Source of the DNA: Congeria kusceri
Taxonomy: Eukaryota > Mollusca > Bivalvia > Myida > Dreissenidae
Reading direction: 5' to 3'
Length of the DNA stretch: 64,000 nucleotides
Assembly: GCA_027627225.1 (NCBI GenBank)
Contig: CM051033.1
Location: forward strand, 9,617,501-9,681,500
Shown: positions 35,468 to 46,084 of the stretch, in pieces
Numbering within the stretch: the stretch's first letter is position 1
Layout of the letters: each line of letters opens with the position of its first letter
Made by a program: the position numbers and the translations under genes
The notes under the pieces: model-generated
Seen by the model: the letters and a program-made list of their open reading frames with translations, nothing else
Told to the model about the DNA's origin: nothing
Database searches by the model: none

Positions 35468-36302
35468 CTACAAATCAAAACATTCGTATTATATACATTT
35501 TCTGCCAAAGCATAGGGCATTTTTTACTGCATCCGTTATATTGAACTCAATTGTTTGAGTACTTTTTTTATTCATATAAGACATATATTAACAGTTGTTT
35601 TCAATATCATATACTGTTGCTTTTGAGACACACAAAGACTTCTGTTGAACAAAAAATAATTTCTGTTTGTGACTTGTAGTCCTATCATGAATGGCTTTCA
35701 GTATTTTGAATTTACCGATATATTGAAAGTTTTCTGTCCCTGGAATCGTAATTTGTTTTCATGAAAACAAATTGTAGTCATACCAACTAAATATAAAGAT
35801 GTTTAAAAAAAATCAGCACGGGTCCTCCCTGCATGTATATAGCCTGTATTAATATTTAAACGCTTTAAAAAAATGTTATGTACAATTCACATTTTCAAAA
35901 ATTTACTATGGGTTCCCCTACCTGCCCATGCTTTTGAAAATTTTGACAGGTTACCCATGAGAATTTTTTATCAATGTAAAACACATGTTGCTGTTCGGCT
36001 CATATTTTAGGGGCATATAAAAATAATTAAAACAGACCTGTCCGTACCAGCAACAGTGTTATGATTAATAAAGGGAGAATACAGAAGAGGATGCGGACCG
36101 CAGCCATGCCATTATTGCCACTCACAATCGTTAAAAAAAATTTAAAAGTCAAAAGACAATCTGCTAGAATTTTGATAATTCTAAATTTCAATATTGCCAT
36201 GTCCTAACTTTATCAAATTATGGCACGTTCGGCATGGATACTATTTTAACTACAGTAACTAAACCTCTTCCGTAGAGGTAGACCTACGCTATTGGAACTT
36301 AC

Positions 36303-36360
36303 CAATCGTGATGTCAAACTGTTCAAAAATATCTACGTTCTTGACAGACGCCTATTTATA
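36303..36360 (-). promoter_or_regulatory. TATA box and first-exon donor of the broken transposon gene
   Basis: On the minus strand TATAAATA lies at 36360-36353. About 50 nt downstream is a strong donor, TTG|GTAAGT (exon end 36303). The acceptor at 35468 lies about 830 nt further on. This fits a TATA-driven gene with a non-coding first exon within the element. Confidence 0.5.
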
Positions 36361-36765
36361 CAAATTTTCCGCTGGTAACAAAGATCACTTCCGGTCGCTT
36401 ATGTACCTGCAAATAACTAAATGAAATCGTTATTTTCCGGCATTTCCCGAAACATATACGGACGAATATCGACCAATAACATTCAATAACACAAAAGACA
36501 GGTTCAATTCGTTGAACTCCGGAAAATTCCGGCTGTTTCGTTTCCGATTTTGATTCGTACCCAAGTGTTTTCATACCACCCCAACCCACCCTATTAAATA
36601 AAACCCCGGATTTATATCGATCTAAAAATCGAATTTTTGGAACAAGAAAACCGGAAATCCGGCATAAACCGGAATTTTATCACCCCTGACAAATGTTATT
36701 ACCACTTAGACATAACTACAAAAAAACACACATTTTTATGCATATCTGGAGTTCAGTATCTTTAA

Positions 36766-37204
36766 GGTAAAATGGACCAAGAAACAAATTCTGACACACT
36801 GAGGCAAAAGCAAACCAAATACCTGCAATTTAAACACAATTTCATAGATACTGATCAATACAAATTAACAATACAGTTGAACCTCATCAAAAATCATCCT
36901 GGCCAGTAATAACAGACATTCAATTTTAACATAGTTTTAAGACCCAGTAATAAAGTTATATAAATTGCTAAATAAAAGTGAGTGGCACACAGCAGATAAA
37001 TGATACAATATTGCTACACCCATGGACATGGACATGGGTAAATTGTGCTTGATAAATGCACGGAGCTAACAAAAAGAAATTGCATGTATAACTGGTGACA
37101 GTATAACAAGAATGCTCAAAATGTACCAAGTGAAACTGAAAAGTCTGCCCTACAAGCAGTCGGTTTTATTTTCAAATGGTGAAGAAAAGCACAACAGATG
37201 AATA
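36766..37204. other. Intergenic, no feature seen
   Basis: No exon or repeat structure was recognised here. Confidence 0.4.
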
Positions 37205-37874
37205 AAACTTTGGGCTAGGCACAAACATGTCTGGTTGGGAAGCAAGAGGCCATAAGTCACAAAATAAAGAGGCCACAAGTCACAAAATAATTGTTGGACT
37301 AGAATTCTGGCCAGTGTTAACTGAAGCACTGGCACACGCACACACAATGGACAAAAAACACAAAATAATTAATCTTGGGCTCGGCACAAATAAAACATGT
37401 CTGGTGAGAAAGCAGGAGGCCATAAGTCACTAAGTAAGGAGGCCACACTTCACTAAATAATCGTTGGATTGGAATTCTGCCCAGGGCTGAATGTGTTATC
37501 AGACATACGCACACAACAGACTTCTAGATTCCATGGCACAACTCACTCTAAATCATTCGACTGGAACTTGCCAATAGTATGCACAATGTGGCTTGCTACT
37601 GGCCTTTATTAGTCCAAGTTACTTTTTGATTACAGTGAATAATTGTTGTAAAATACATTGTCTGATGCAAATTGACAACACACAGTACAAAATGGATTTT
37701 GCCAGGACTAAACATATATGCCCAGTTTTTCAACTTCCATCAAGTGGTTTCAAAGCAGTTGTTAAACGCAAAATACAAAATGTTGATAAGAAACAACAGA
37801 CAATAAGCAACTGATGATGAACGATGATTGAACACAATATCTCACACCTGAGCACTTCAATCTCAGGTGAGCTA
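37205..37874. repeat. Modular repeat ending in a GGTGAGCTA hairpin
   Basis: 37205-37350 and 37372-37515 are near copies (GAGGCCATAAGTCAC, AATTGTTGGACTAGAATTCT, CACACGCACACA). The block ends with TATCTCACACCTGAG ... CTCAGGTGAGCTAAAA, the same terminal class as 17437-17471. Confidence 0.7.
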
Positions 37875-38120
37875 AAACTCTGTTAATAGCAATCCTACTA
37901 TCTTTCAATGGCATGCCACAGAGGCAGGAACTGGATGTTCATTTCAATGTCATCTTATCTTTGTACAACCACGGGTTGCAATCCTCGACTCAACAACTAT
38001 CCCAACCACAGTCACTTCCACCTAGGCAGGAAGGAGATCAGTACAGATCCAGTGTCTGGCTCTGTATATATACAACATATAAATAATGCACTGATGTGGT
38101 TGATGTGTTCCTAAGTCTAT
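37875..38120. other. Intergenic, no feature seen
   Basis: A 68-residue frame at 37908-38114 has no splice context or recognised family. Confidence 0.35.
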
Positions 38121-38244
38121 AGAGAATATTAGGTTAGTGTTGAATATAAAGAAGTTTATACTGTAAGACTTGGAGACGAGCGATTTCGATGTTCGAGCCA
38201 AGCAAGATAAACTTCTCTATATTCAACACTAATCCTAGTATTCT
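38121..38244. mobile_element. Foldback (palindromic) element
   Basis: The arms 38121-38159 and 38207-38244 are inverted copies with about four mismatches; the core is TTAGTGTTGAATATA. The loop is about 47 nt. The adjoining TTTATCCCATCATTTTATC at about 38246 is echoed in inverse near 38862-38876, so the palindrome may be one end of a 0.75-kb element. Confidence 0.7.
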
Positions 38245-38948
38245 ATTTATCCCATCATTTTATCTTCCAAACTATAAAAAACAAATGTTGAATAAATTGT
38301 GGAATTAATAAACTAGTAGCACAACTACTTTTACTAGTGTTTTAATACAAAATGTACGAAATGTAATAAAGAAGTAGTCCCAAGATTCTAGAAATACAAT
38401 AAAGAAAACTTAGGCTGATAACAAGTTTTATTGGATATGTTTGTGCTATTACTACTTATACATCACTCTACTACAAATCGAATAGCAATTTTTACAATTA
38501 AATGGACCTTAAAAGTCAACAAATATACAACTGTGAAATGATCCTTACAATTTATGATCTATTAATAAGTGAATACACAATAAATGACCATGACTTTTCT
38601 GCTCGTTTTCAAAAACTTGGAAACGAAGCACATGTGTGACTACAAATTTATTCTGATTGTTTCAGAAGACATGTTTGCGTAATTTAAATACAATATATCT
38701 AAATTATCTTCAAATGACTGACCAGAAAATGCGATCAGCAAAAGTAAACATTGCGACTGTATCGTGTAAGGAATAGAAAACGTAGTCTGTGCATGCGGCA
38801 AGTACATTTTCACACAGTGGAAATACAGCTAAGTTTATCCCTGGGGGTGTTATTTTGTCAATGATGGGATAAAATAATAAGTAAAGACTTCCTGAAATTT
38901 TGTTATGATTATGCAAGTACTTTACAGGTCACCTTTAGTCCTAGAGAG

Positions 38949-39226
38949 GTGTTCCCCTATCAAACAAAGGGAGAGAAGTGTTCCCCTATCAAACAAAGGG
39001 AGAGAAGTGTTCCCTATCAAACAAAGGGAGAGAAGTGTTCCCCTATCAAACAAAGGGAGAGAAGTGTTCCCAATCAAAACAAAGGGAGAGGTGTTCCCCT
39101 ATCAAACAAAGGGAGAGAAGTGTTCCCCTATCAAACAAAGGGAGATAAGTGTTCCCCTATCAAATAAAGGGAGAGAAGTGTTCCCCTATCAAACAAAGGG
39201 AGAGAAGTGTTCCCCTATCAAACAAA
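38949..39226. repeat. 29-bp minisatellite, about 9.6 copies
   Basis: The unit is GTGTTCCCCTATC then AAACAAAGGGAGAGAA. A few copies have a 1-bp indel (CCC/CCCC, AAAC/AAAAC), so no frame is kept throughout. Confidence 0.95.
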
Positions 39227-39240
39227 AGGAGCTTCAAGAC

Positions 39241-39890
39241 CCTGTCACACTGTGGTGAATTTGAGCTTCAAGTTTTGTACGAGTTCTGGCGAGTTGTAAC
39301 TCGCCATAAAGTGGACGAATTGGTCGCGGAATAGTTTCAAGACGACATTTGGTCGAGTTCTCTTCAACCTTGACAAGACATCGACACGACATAAGTATGA
39401 TACTCACATTTTCTCACGAGTTCAGCCGAGATATGTGTACGATATCTTTTCAACAATCACAGACTTGTCTTCGAGAATGTACGAGTGTGGACGAGTCTGT
39501 ACGACTTGTGAGGACGTGAGTACGAGTTTGTGGCGACATTTTGCAAGAAACGAAAGGGCAGATGTCAAAGGAAAGTCTCCCAAACTTGCAGCAAACTTGT
39601 GTTATGTCATAGAACGATAATATATGGTGACACGCTACGACAAGGGATGTGTTCGAGTGTGTTTGAGAGTGCACGAGATTACTTCGACATGAGTGCGAGA
39701 ATAAAAGTCACAGAGAAGCGATTCAAAATTCTCGCCACTTCTTGGTGAGTTCTGGCGACTTAAGAAGACATAAGAAGACATCACTGCTACAAAGAAGGAC
39801 ATGTGTACAAGATCTACACGACACCAGGCGAGTTGTGGCAAGTTACAACTTGTGCGATCTCGTAGCTCAAATTCGCCTCAGTGTGATAGG
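39241..39890. mobile_element. 650-bp MITE-like element
   Basis: The left end CCTGTCACACTGTGG-TGAATTTGAGC is inverted at the right end (GCTCAAATTCGCC, CAGTGTGATAGG), with three mismatches in 26. The interior has no gene. It is built of ACGAG, CGACA and GACTTG words, with sub-terminal palindromes such as GGCGAGTTGTAACTCGCC. It abuts the 29-bp minisatellite. The target duplication is unclear. Confidence 0.75.
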
Positions 39891-40110
39891 CATATAACAG
39901 ACATATCATCTGACACACACATCTTTCAATTAAATAAATAATTAATAATTAACCATTTACATCACTGCTTCAAAATCATCATCTGCAGAATTATTGTTTT
40001 CATTGTTAAATTTTATGCAGCCAGCAATTTTTCCATGACCATCACAGATTTCATTGGCACACTTATTAACTTAGTAAACACCGATGTCACTCTGTATTGC
40101 AAGGTTAAAA

Positions 40111-41212
40111 CAAGAGCTGTTGGAGGACAGTGCGCTCAACTTTTCTTGTGCTTGTCACAGTTACTGGAATATTTTTTCTCAAACAAAAAATACGGAAATT
40201 CCACGAAAACCAATTTTTTCGAACCAAATGCTTTCAAGTGAGCACAGCAATAAAATTTTTAGTAATAGTCAACCCCACCAACCCCATATGCAATCCCAAA
40301 CGAGGTCTTGATATAAGGTATCTATTTATTAAGTTTCATTAAAAATCTCAATATCTTCTCAAGCTTATGTGTGTAAACTGTTTGTCTGTTTTTAGTAACG
40401 GTGACCTTGACCCCACCCACCCCATATGCAATTCCAAGCCAGGTCTAGATATAAGATATCAATGTATGAAGTTTCATGAAAATATCTCATATGTGTTCTC
40501 AAGCTATTAGGCGGAAACCATTTTTTATTTGTAGTAACGGTGACCTCGCCTTTGACCCCACCCACCCCATATGCAATCCCAAGCGAGGTCTCGATATAAA
40601 GTGTCTGTTAAGTTTCATTAAAATATCTCAATGCAATATAAAGTTATTGAGCGGAAACCGTTTTTCTATTTTAAGTAACACTGACCTTGACCAAACCCAC
40701 CCCATATGCAATCCCAAGTGAGGTCTTGATATAAGGTATGTATGTATTAAGTTTTTTTACAATATCTCAATGGGTTCTCAAGTTATTCAGCAGAAACTGT
40801 TTTTCTATTTTTAGTAATCTCGACCTTGAGCCCACCCACCCCATATGCAATCCCAAGTGAGGTCTATGTTTGAAGTTTCATTACAATAGCTTAATCCATT
40901 CTCGAGTTAGAGAGCGGAAATGAAAAGTTGAGAAACCAGTTTACCGAAAAACTTTTACCTGTCCAAATAGCTTATATGTAAAATATGTAAGTGTAAAAAT
41001 GCTCATAATTTTTACAAATTTCAAACTTGTGTTACCAAACTTGGCCTATAGGTTCATTTTAATGTGTGGAATAAATTTTTTAAGTTTGAATGAAATCCCT
41101 CTAGCCATTCCTGAGAAAAACTTTAACCTAGCTCAAACGCAGACGCCAACACCGACGGCGATGCCAAGGCGAGTAGAATAGCTTGCCTTTTCTTTTCAAA
41201 AAGTCGAGCTAA
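40111..41212. mobile_element. Hairpin-ended modular element, copy 4
   Basis: The left end is CAAGAGCTGTTGGAGGACAG then TGCGCTCAAC. The right end is CAACACCGACGGCGATG, then TAGCTTGCCTTTTC...GTCGAGCTAA. The core has about five modules of 140-150 bp with TGACCTTGACCCCACCCACC and ATATGCAATCCCAAG, shared with 31310-32160. The same ends thus enclose a different core from copies 1-3. Confidence 0.7.
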
Positions 41213-41270
41213 TAACTTTACATGCTGGCAGTTAAGGCATCCAAACACTGAGTTCTATAATTTTAAACTA

Positions 41271-41730
41271 CCTGTGTGAGTTGCCAGGCCTGTTTCACCA
41301 TCTTGTGGGTGTCACCACCGCTGCTGAACAGTCAGTATGTTACCGTGTCCACAGCCTCTTCCTGGGTCTCCCCAGCCTGGCAATGACATACAGGAACATA
41401 TGATGAACATTGACATGTATTTGCAAACCCCGAGAACATATTGACAAAAATTTAATGACGCTTGTTTAATATCACTAGTAGATATCTTTTGACAGACCAT
41501 TCTATATTTTCTATAGATGTAATATAAATATGAGCAATACATGACGGCGTGTTTTGAACCTAACTTGAACATGATGCTGCACACTCACATCTGTTTGATG
41601 GAGGCTCTGATGGCCCCATGTATGGCCTCTTTATTGCCCGTCAACGTTTTCTGCAGGACAATAGCTGCACTCAGGGTGGACAACTGTGTCGACACCTCAC
41701 AGGACTGGTAGTTTTTTCTCGCCTCCAAGT
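41271..41730 (-). pseudogene. Two exon-like fragments of an unrecognised gene, probably broken
   Basis: Exon-like piece 41730-41589 has acceptor TTTTAG and donor GTGAGT. It reads LEARKNYQSCEVSTQL, then AAIVLQKTLTGNKEAIHGAI and RASIKQ. The second piece begins after a CCAG acceptor at 41377. It reads AGETQEEAVDTVTY, an in-frame TGA, then LFSSGGDTHKMVKQAWQLTQ before a GT. The splice phases do not match, and the TGA breaks the second piece. Both pieces look conserved, helical and polar. I do not recognise the family. It is either a pseudogene or a gene with other exons outside my reading. Confidence 0.45.
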
Positions 41731-42053
41731 CTAAAATACACAGAAACATGTTTTAGTTTAAACCTATTTACTTGATCTCCATAGCGTTAAAAAGTTAAGG
41801 CATATAGAGACACTTGCAAGCTAATTACAACCGGTAGTTGGTATCGGAGAAATTAAGCTAATTTGAGTTCAGATTGTTCTTTGAGGTCCCCCATACGAAG
41901 AAACATGTTTGTACTTAAGCTTGATAGTGCTGAAAGCTGGAGAATTATTGGGACACTGTTCAGTCTGTTTCCTGGGTAGAGTCACTACTTGGTGTGTGAG
42001 AAAGATCATTTAAATGCACTCAAGGTAAGGATTAAAAACATGATCTCCTGATT

Positions 42054-42461
42054 GGAAGGTGGATACCATAGCCTTATGGAAGGTGGATACCATAGCCTTA
42101 TGGATGGTGGATACCATAGCCTTATGGATGGTGGATACCATAGCCTTATGGAAGGTGGATACCATAGCCTTATGGAAGGTGGATACCATAGCCTTATGGA
42201 TGGTGGATACCATAGCCTTATGGAAGGTGGATACCATAGCCTTATGGAAGGTGGATATCATAGCCTTATGGATGGTGGATACCATAGCCTTATGGATGGT
42301 GGATACCATAGCCTTATGGAAGGTGGATACCATAGCCTTATGGAAGGTGGATACCAAAGCCTTATGGAAGGTGGATACCATAGCCTTATGGATGGTGGAT
42401 ACCATAGCCTTATGGAAGGTGGATACCGTAGTCTTATGGAAGGTGGATACCATAGCCTTAA
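42054..42461. repeat. 24-bp minisatellite, 17 copies
   Basis: The unit is GGAAGGTGGATACC then ATAGCCTTAT; 408 bp is exactly 17 x 24. An A/T variant at the fourth base (GGAAGG or GGATGG) alternates in blocks, which suggests higher-order copying. Several frames on both strands stay open because 24 is a multiple of three. Confidence 0.95.
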
Positions 42462-43924
42462 AAACAACTAAGTCATAATGGTCCTTTAGTATGCTGGAGT
42501 TACACAAGCAGAAACACACTGATGATAAGCATTATCTGAGCTGGAATGGATCATATCATAAAGGCACTGCATGGTCAATGAGTCAATATTGAGATGATGG
42601 TGTGTCCGACACTTAAGTTTACTGCAGGTTCTGATTAGAGGCAGCTAGGTTCAATGCAAACAGGTTCAGTTGGCTGACATGATTTATGATGAATGCTCAG
42701 TTAATAATTTATACCTTTGTGGACAACAGGTGCCAGAGAGTCTCAACTTCTGATCATAGTTAAAACCACAAAGAGGGAGGCAGTATTTCCAGTAAACCCT
42801 GCCTGCCTGACACTGAATGATCAAGAACAGTTCTGCACATGGACCCACATCCTCCATTCTTCCTTGCATTAATTATTTCATGACACGTTCACTGACTAGT
42901 CTATTAAACGCAAATTGTGAGCTACTTGTTTAGATTCGGTTAAATTCGCTGTAACAACCCGAAAGGCATTTTACGTGATGGAAAACTGACTGTTTCAAAT
43001 TTCATAAATTTTCATTATTTGCAACAATAAAGTTATCCATCAATGTATTGTACTTAAACAACACCTAAACCACTTAACATGTACGGACATTTACCTAGGA
43101 CATGTGTTAAATTCCGATTTAAACTTTTGCATAAATCTACATTTATGCCTTGCCTTCTTTAACCCTTCAAATATGCTTCAACCAATTGGATGATGAATGT
43201 ATTTATTAGTTGAATTGAATGACCAAGTGAAATGACGCAATCGTTTCAGTGTAGCAGAATACTGATTAAAGTCTACACAGTGTTTAAAAATGCAATAGTG
43301 TGTAGGTTTAAATTGGTGTTGCATTCAAAGTCGAAGTGTTATCATACAAATATTTATGAAACATTATTGAGGAATAAATTCTCTGCAGGTATTTAAATTT
43401 AATTAAGAAATATTAATGCTAACCATGCCATTTCAACGGCATGAAAGAAGCGACAAAATTCCTGTCGCTACTCTATACAAATATAGCGCTAACTTTCCAC
43501 GACGGTTTTGGTCATTCAGCCCGTTGGGTTTCGACCATATTGCCCATATAAAAAGTAGCTCAATATTGGCACGGGGCCTACCTTGTGCTTCTTTGGTTAA
43601 GTGTAAACATGTGTACAGTTCACGATTGCTTTGTTTAGAGTTTTCATGACGTTACAGTTACTTCGTTGTTAATTATTTGTTTAATGAGATTCTTTACAGT
43701 ATAAGCACAATGTAACAATCAGTATTTACTTTTGTCACGTCATTTTAAGTGTAATATTCGTTCATAAATGTACCTGACACAAATAAGTTTTATATTCCGC
43801 CATCATGGAAAGACCGGAAGTTGAACTTATAGGTTAGAAACCACTAAATCTTTTTGAATTACAGTCAAACCGGCCACACGTTCAACCGGCCACAAAAAAG
43901 TCAAAGCGGCCACACAGTCGTGGT
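42462..43924. other. Intergenic, no gene seen
   Basis: The frame at 43416-43649 has no recognised family. CGCCATCATGGAAAGACCGGAAGTT at 43799-43823 is split here as CGCCATCATGG and CCGGAAGTT: one isolated unit like the array at 51816-52398. Confidence 0.4.
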
Positions 43925-44390
43925 TACGCATGCGCAAATAAATTCCTTCATTGTTACATATAAAATATTCAATGTTTGATCTCAATTTTCACCATGACCA
44001 AGCGACTTCCCAATATATCACCATACATTGTTGGAAAGATAAGGCCATAACCTTTTGAAAAACAGCATGTCAAAAATTTCTATACGTTGTAACTCAAAAT
44101 ATTTACCTTAGAATAAACACACCGGTGTTGACAGGCATGGGGGCTGCCATTTTGTGCATGAATACACGGGCCAAAAGTTATGAAGCTGGAAACCATATAA
44201 GATAAAGTAGTGCCTAAAACTGTCTTTTTTTCTTATTTCTTACATATATACCTTTAAATTGATACCAAAACATATCATTTAAACTGTATTTTAAAAACCA
44301 TATGCACTATACACTGAACCCTATGTGTTTATTATCTAACGGACAGCATGTAACCCTGAGGATGTGACTTCCGTTTTGGTGTAATTTGAC
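43925..44390. repeat. Dispersed element, copy A (inverted partner of 52410-52860)
   Basis: The copy runs from a GCATGCGCAAATAAA end, through TTGTTGGAAAGATAAGGCC and GGGGCTGCCATTTTGTGCA, to CCCTGAGGATGTGAC. The reverse complement of the same series is at 52410-52860. The copies differ at scattered bases and small indels. No coding frame is shared. Confidence 0.8.
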
Positions 44391-45990
44391 CTCGTTTCAA
44401 ACTAGTCAAACCGACCTAATTTTTCTCTTTTTTATCTTAGAATGAATTGCTGATTTGTAGATTATATATATTTATTGTATTTCTAGCCCATGATGTATTG
44501 CGTGATTTTATAGTAAACAAATACGTTTAAACATACAATAACGACAAGAAATGTGAACATAATTTTATTAAGATTACTAAGTTAAATAGCATATTAAACA
44601 ACATGGTTTCCTAGTCCTTGCCTTTGTATTAGATTTGTAATTTAATGATGTTCTAATAATGCATTTACAATATGTGCTGCAACCATCCTAAACATAATAA
44701 TATTTTTGCCTAAGCTGCTACAAGTACAGATTGATGTAATTTGCTGTGAATTCGTATTATGTTAATTCCTCATCCCTTTCATCGAGTACGCTTTGCATCT
44801 TGTGGGAAAGCCTCGGCTGTGCAGGAGCGGCTGATTCTGTCTTCAAGCGAGTGTGATAGCCATCACAAGATGTTCTAGTATCGAGTTCTGATAAAAAAAA
44901 TTAAGCTGCTGGCGATTCTCATTGCATGCATATCGTCACTCGGGGATAATTCATATGATGAAACGCACAAGCAACATACCGCTGTCTTGTAAAATCTCGT
45001 TTGTCGAATGGCGGAGACCAACGTACACGCACAAATTTGACTGGTTCTGAGCATAGCTCTAATCACATTCCTGCCGTCATAACAAACCACGTGATGATGA
45101 TCGATTTAAATCTTCTAGATATTATTTACAGTTTAATTTGGTTATTTTATTTTTTCTATTTTCACTACTGCCTGCAAACGATGATAAAATGTCCAATTAT
45201 GTAGAAAATTGCACTGAGTTGCATTAAATAAGTAAACGTTGCAAACACGAAATCCTTCCAGATCTGGAAGGATTTTACTTGTGATGGCAGTGGTTACCGT
45301 TAACCAATAGGGGAGGTAACCGCTGTAAGGAGTTTGGGTGGATACAAGATTGTTTTGCGAATTTTTACGACAGTCTTGTAGCTGTCTTGCAACTTTGCAC
45401 GAGTTATGGTCAAAACGTACCATGACCAAAACGAAATATGTTGTTAAACAAAATAGAACGTCATATATTTATTTAAGGGCAATAAATACATGTTGTAATC
45501 AAGAATGGTTAGTATAATAATTCGGTGTAATAACTTTCAGTAAGGTGCAATTAATTAGTAAAATATATTATAGATGTATATAGGAACGCATTTGTGTGGT
45601 TTTTTTTAGTATCTTTAGACAAATAATAACAAAAAATGAAGATTTTCTGACTGTACTTGTTATAAAAAGTACCAGTTGGTTTTGTAAAGGGATTGTTTGA
45701 ATATGTAAAATAAAAATTACATTTTGTAGAAATATATTTCATTTCCATCACACCTGCGTATTGTGTGTGAGTATGGGGGGGGGGGGGGTGTTAACTGCTA
45801 AAGCGCAACATAATGCTATAAATATGAGTTCGCTATTATTTTTTATAGTTTGTTCTAATTCATGTTTCTTATATAATACTTAAAATAACGTTGTAATATT
45901 ATGGAATCTGTTTCTTAACAAATAAACTTACTATCTAAAATTAATCGATTACGTCTTATTACCCTGGTATTTAGACCTACTAGTGTCACA
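44391..45990. other. Intergenic with a perfect 26-bp palindrome
   Basis: 45250-45275 (AAATCCTTCC-AGATCT-GGAAGGATTT) is a perfect palindrome. A poly-G run of about 13 lies near 45775. No gene was recognised. Confidence 0.5.
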
Positions 45991-46003
45991 GGGTGAGAAA
46001 ATT

Positions 46004-46084
46004 GTGCGGCCAGTCCGGGACTCGAACCCGGGACCCCTTGCTATCAGGGCGAGTGCTATCCCGACTGATCTAACCGGGCCGCCA
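46004..46084 (-). repeat. tRNA-derived SINE head
   Basis: On the minus strand a perfect B box (GGGTTCGAGTCCC) sits in a 5-bp T-stem (CCGGG/CCCGG). An A-box-like TTAGATCAGTCGGGATAGC lies upstream. The terminal GCGGCC/GGCCGC can pair, but three extra bases separate the T-stem from the acceptor and the anticodon stem is imperfect. It is therefore tRNA-derived and not a functional tRNA. The SINE body probably extends toward lower coordinates. Confidence 0.65.

Larger units (their letters stand above)
34172..36688 (-). mobile_element. Inserted DNA transposon with CAGGGGTGATA ends and 6-bp target duplication
   Basis: CAGGGGTGATA (34172-34182) is inverted at 36678-36688. ACAAAT is present on both outer sides (34166-34171 and 36689-36694). 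The CAGGGGTG end resembles hAT superfamily ends, but hAT usually makes 8-bp duplications, so the superfamily is uncertain. The interior holds GC-rich left-end sequence, an 80-125 bp tandem repeat (34530-34850) and a broken minus-strand gene. Confidence 0.7.
33722..36765. mobile_element. TTAA-flanked MITE-like element, split by an inserted TIR element
   Basis: TTAA at 33722-33725 and 36762-36765 flank inverted ends: AGGGACTGAACTCCAGAT from 33726, and ATCTGGAGTTCAGTATCT ending at 36761. The TTAA target and RRR-type ends fit Kolobok- or piggyBac-like elements. Without the insert at 34172-36694 the element would be about 515 bp and non-coding. Confidence 0.7.

Noticed and set aside
38905..39334. 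Frames over the 29-bp repeat
   Set aside because: 29 is not a multiple of three, so each frame only reads runs of the satellite.
42010..42519. Overlapping frames such as MEGGYHSL repeats
   Set aside because: Four frames on two strands are open at once because the unit is 24 bp; no reason to prefer one.
43416..43649. 77-codon plus-strand frame
   Set aside because: No family resemblance, no flanking splice sites, and length within chance for this composition.
46004..46084. Functional tRNA gene
   Set aside because: Acceptor, T-stem spacing and anticodon stem do not fit; the sequence is better read as a SINE head.
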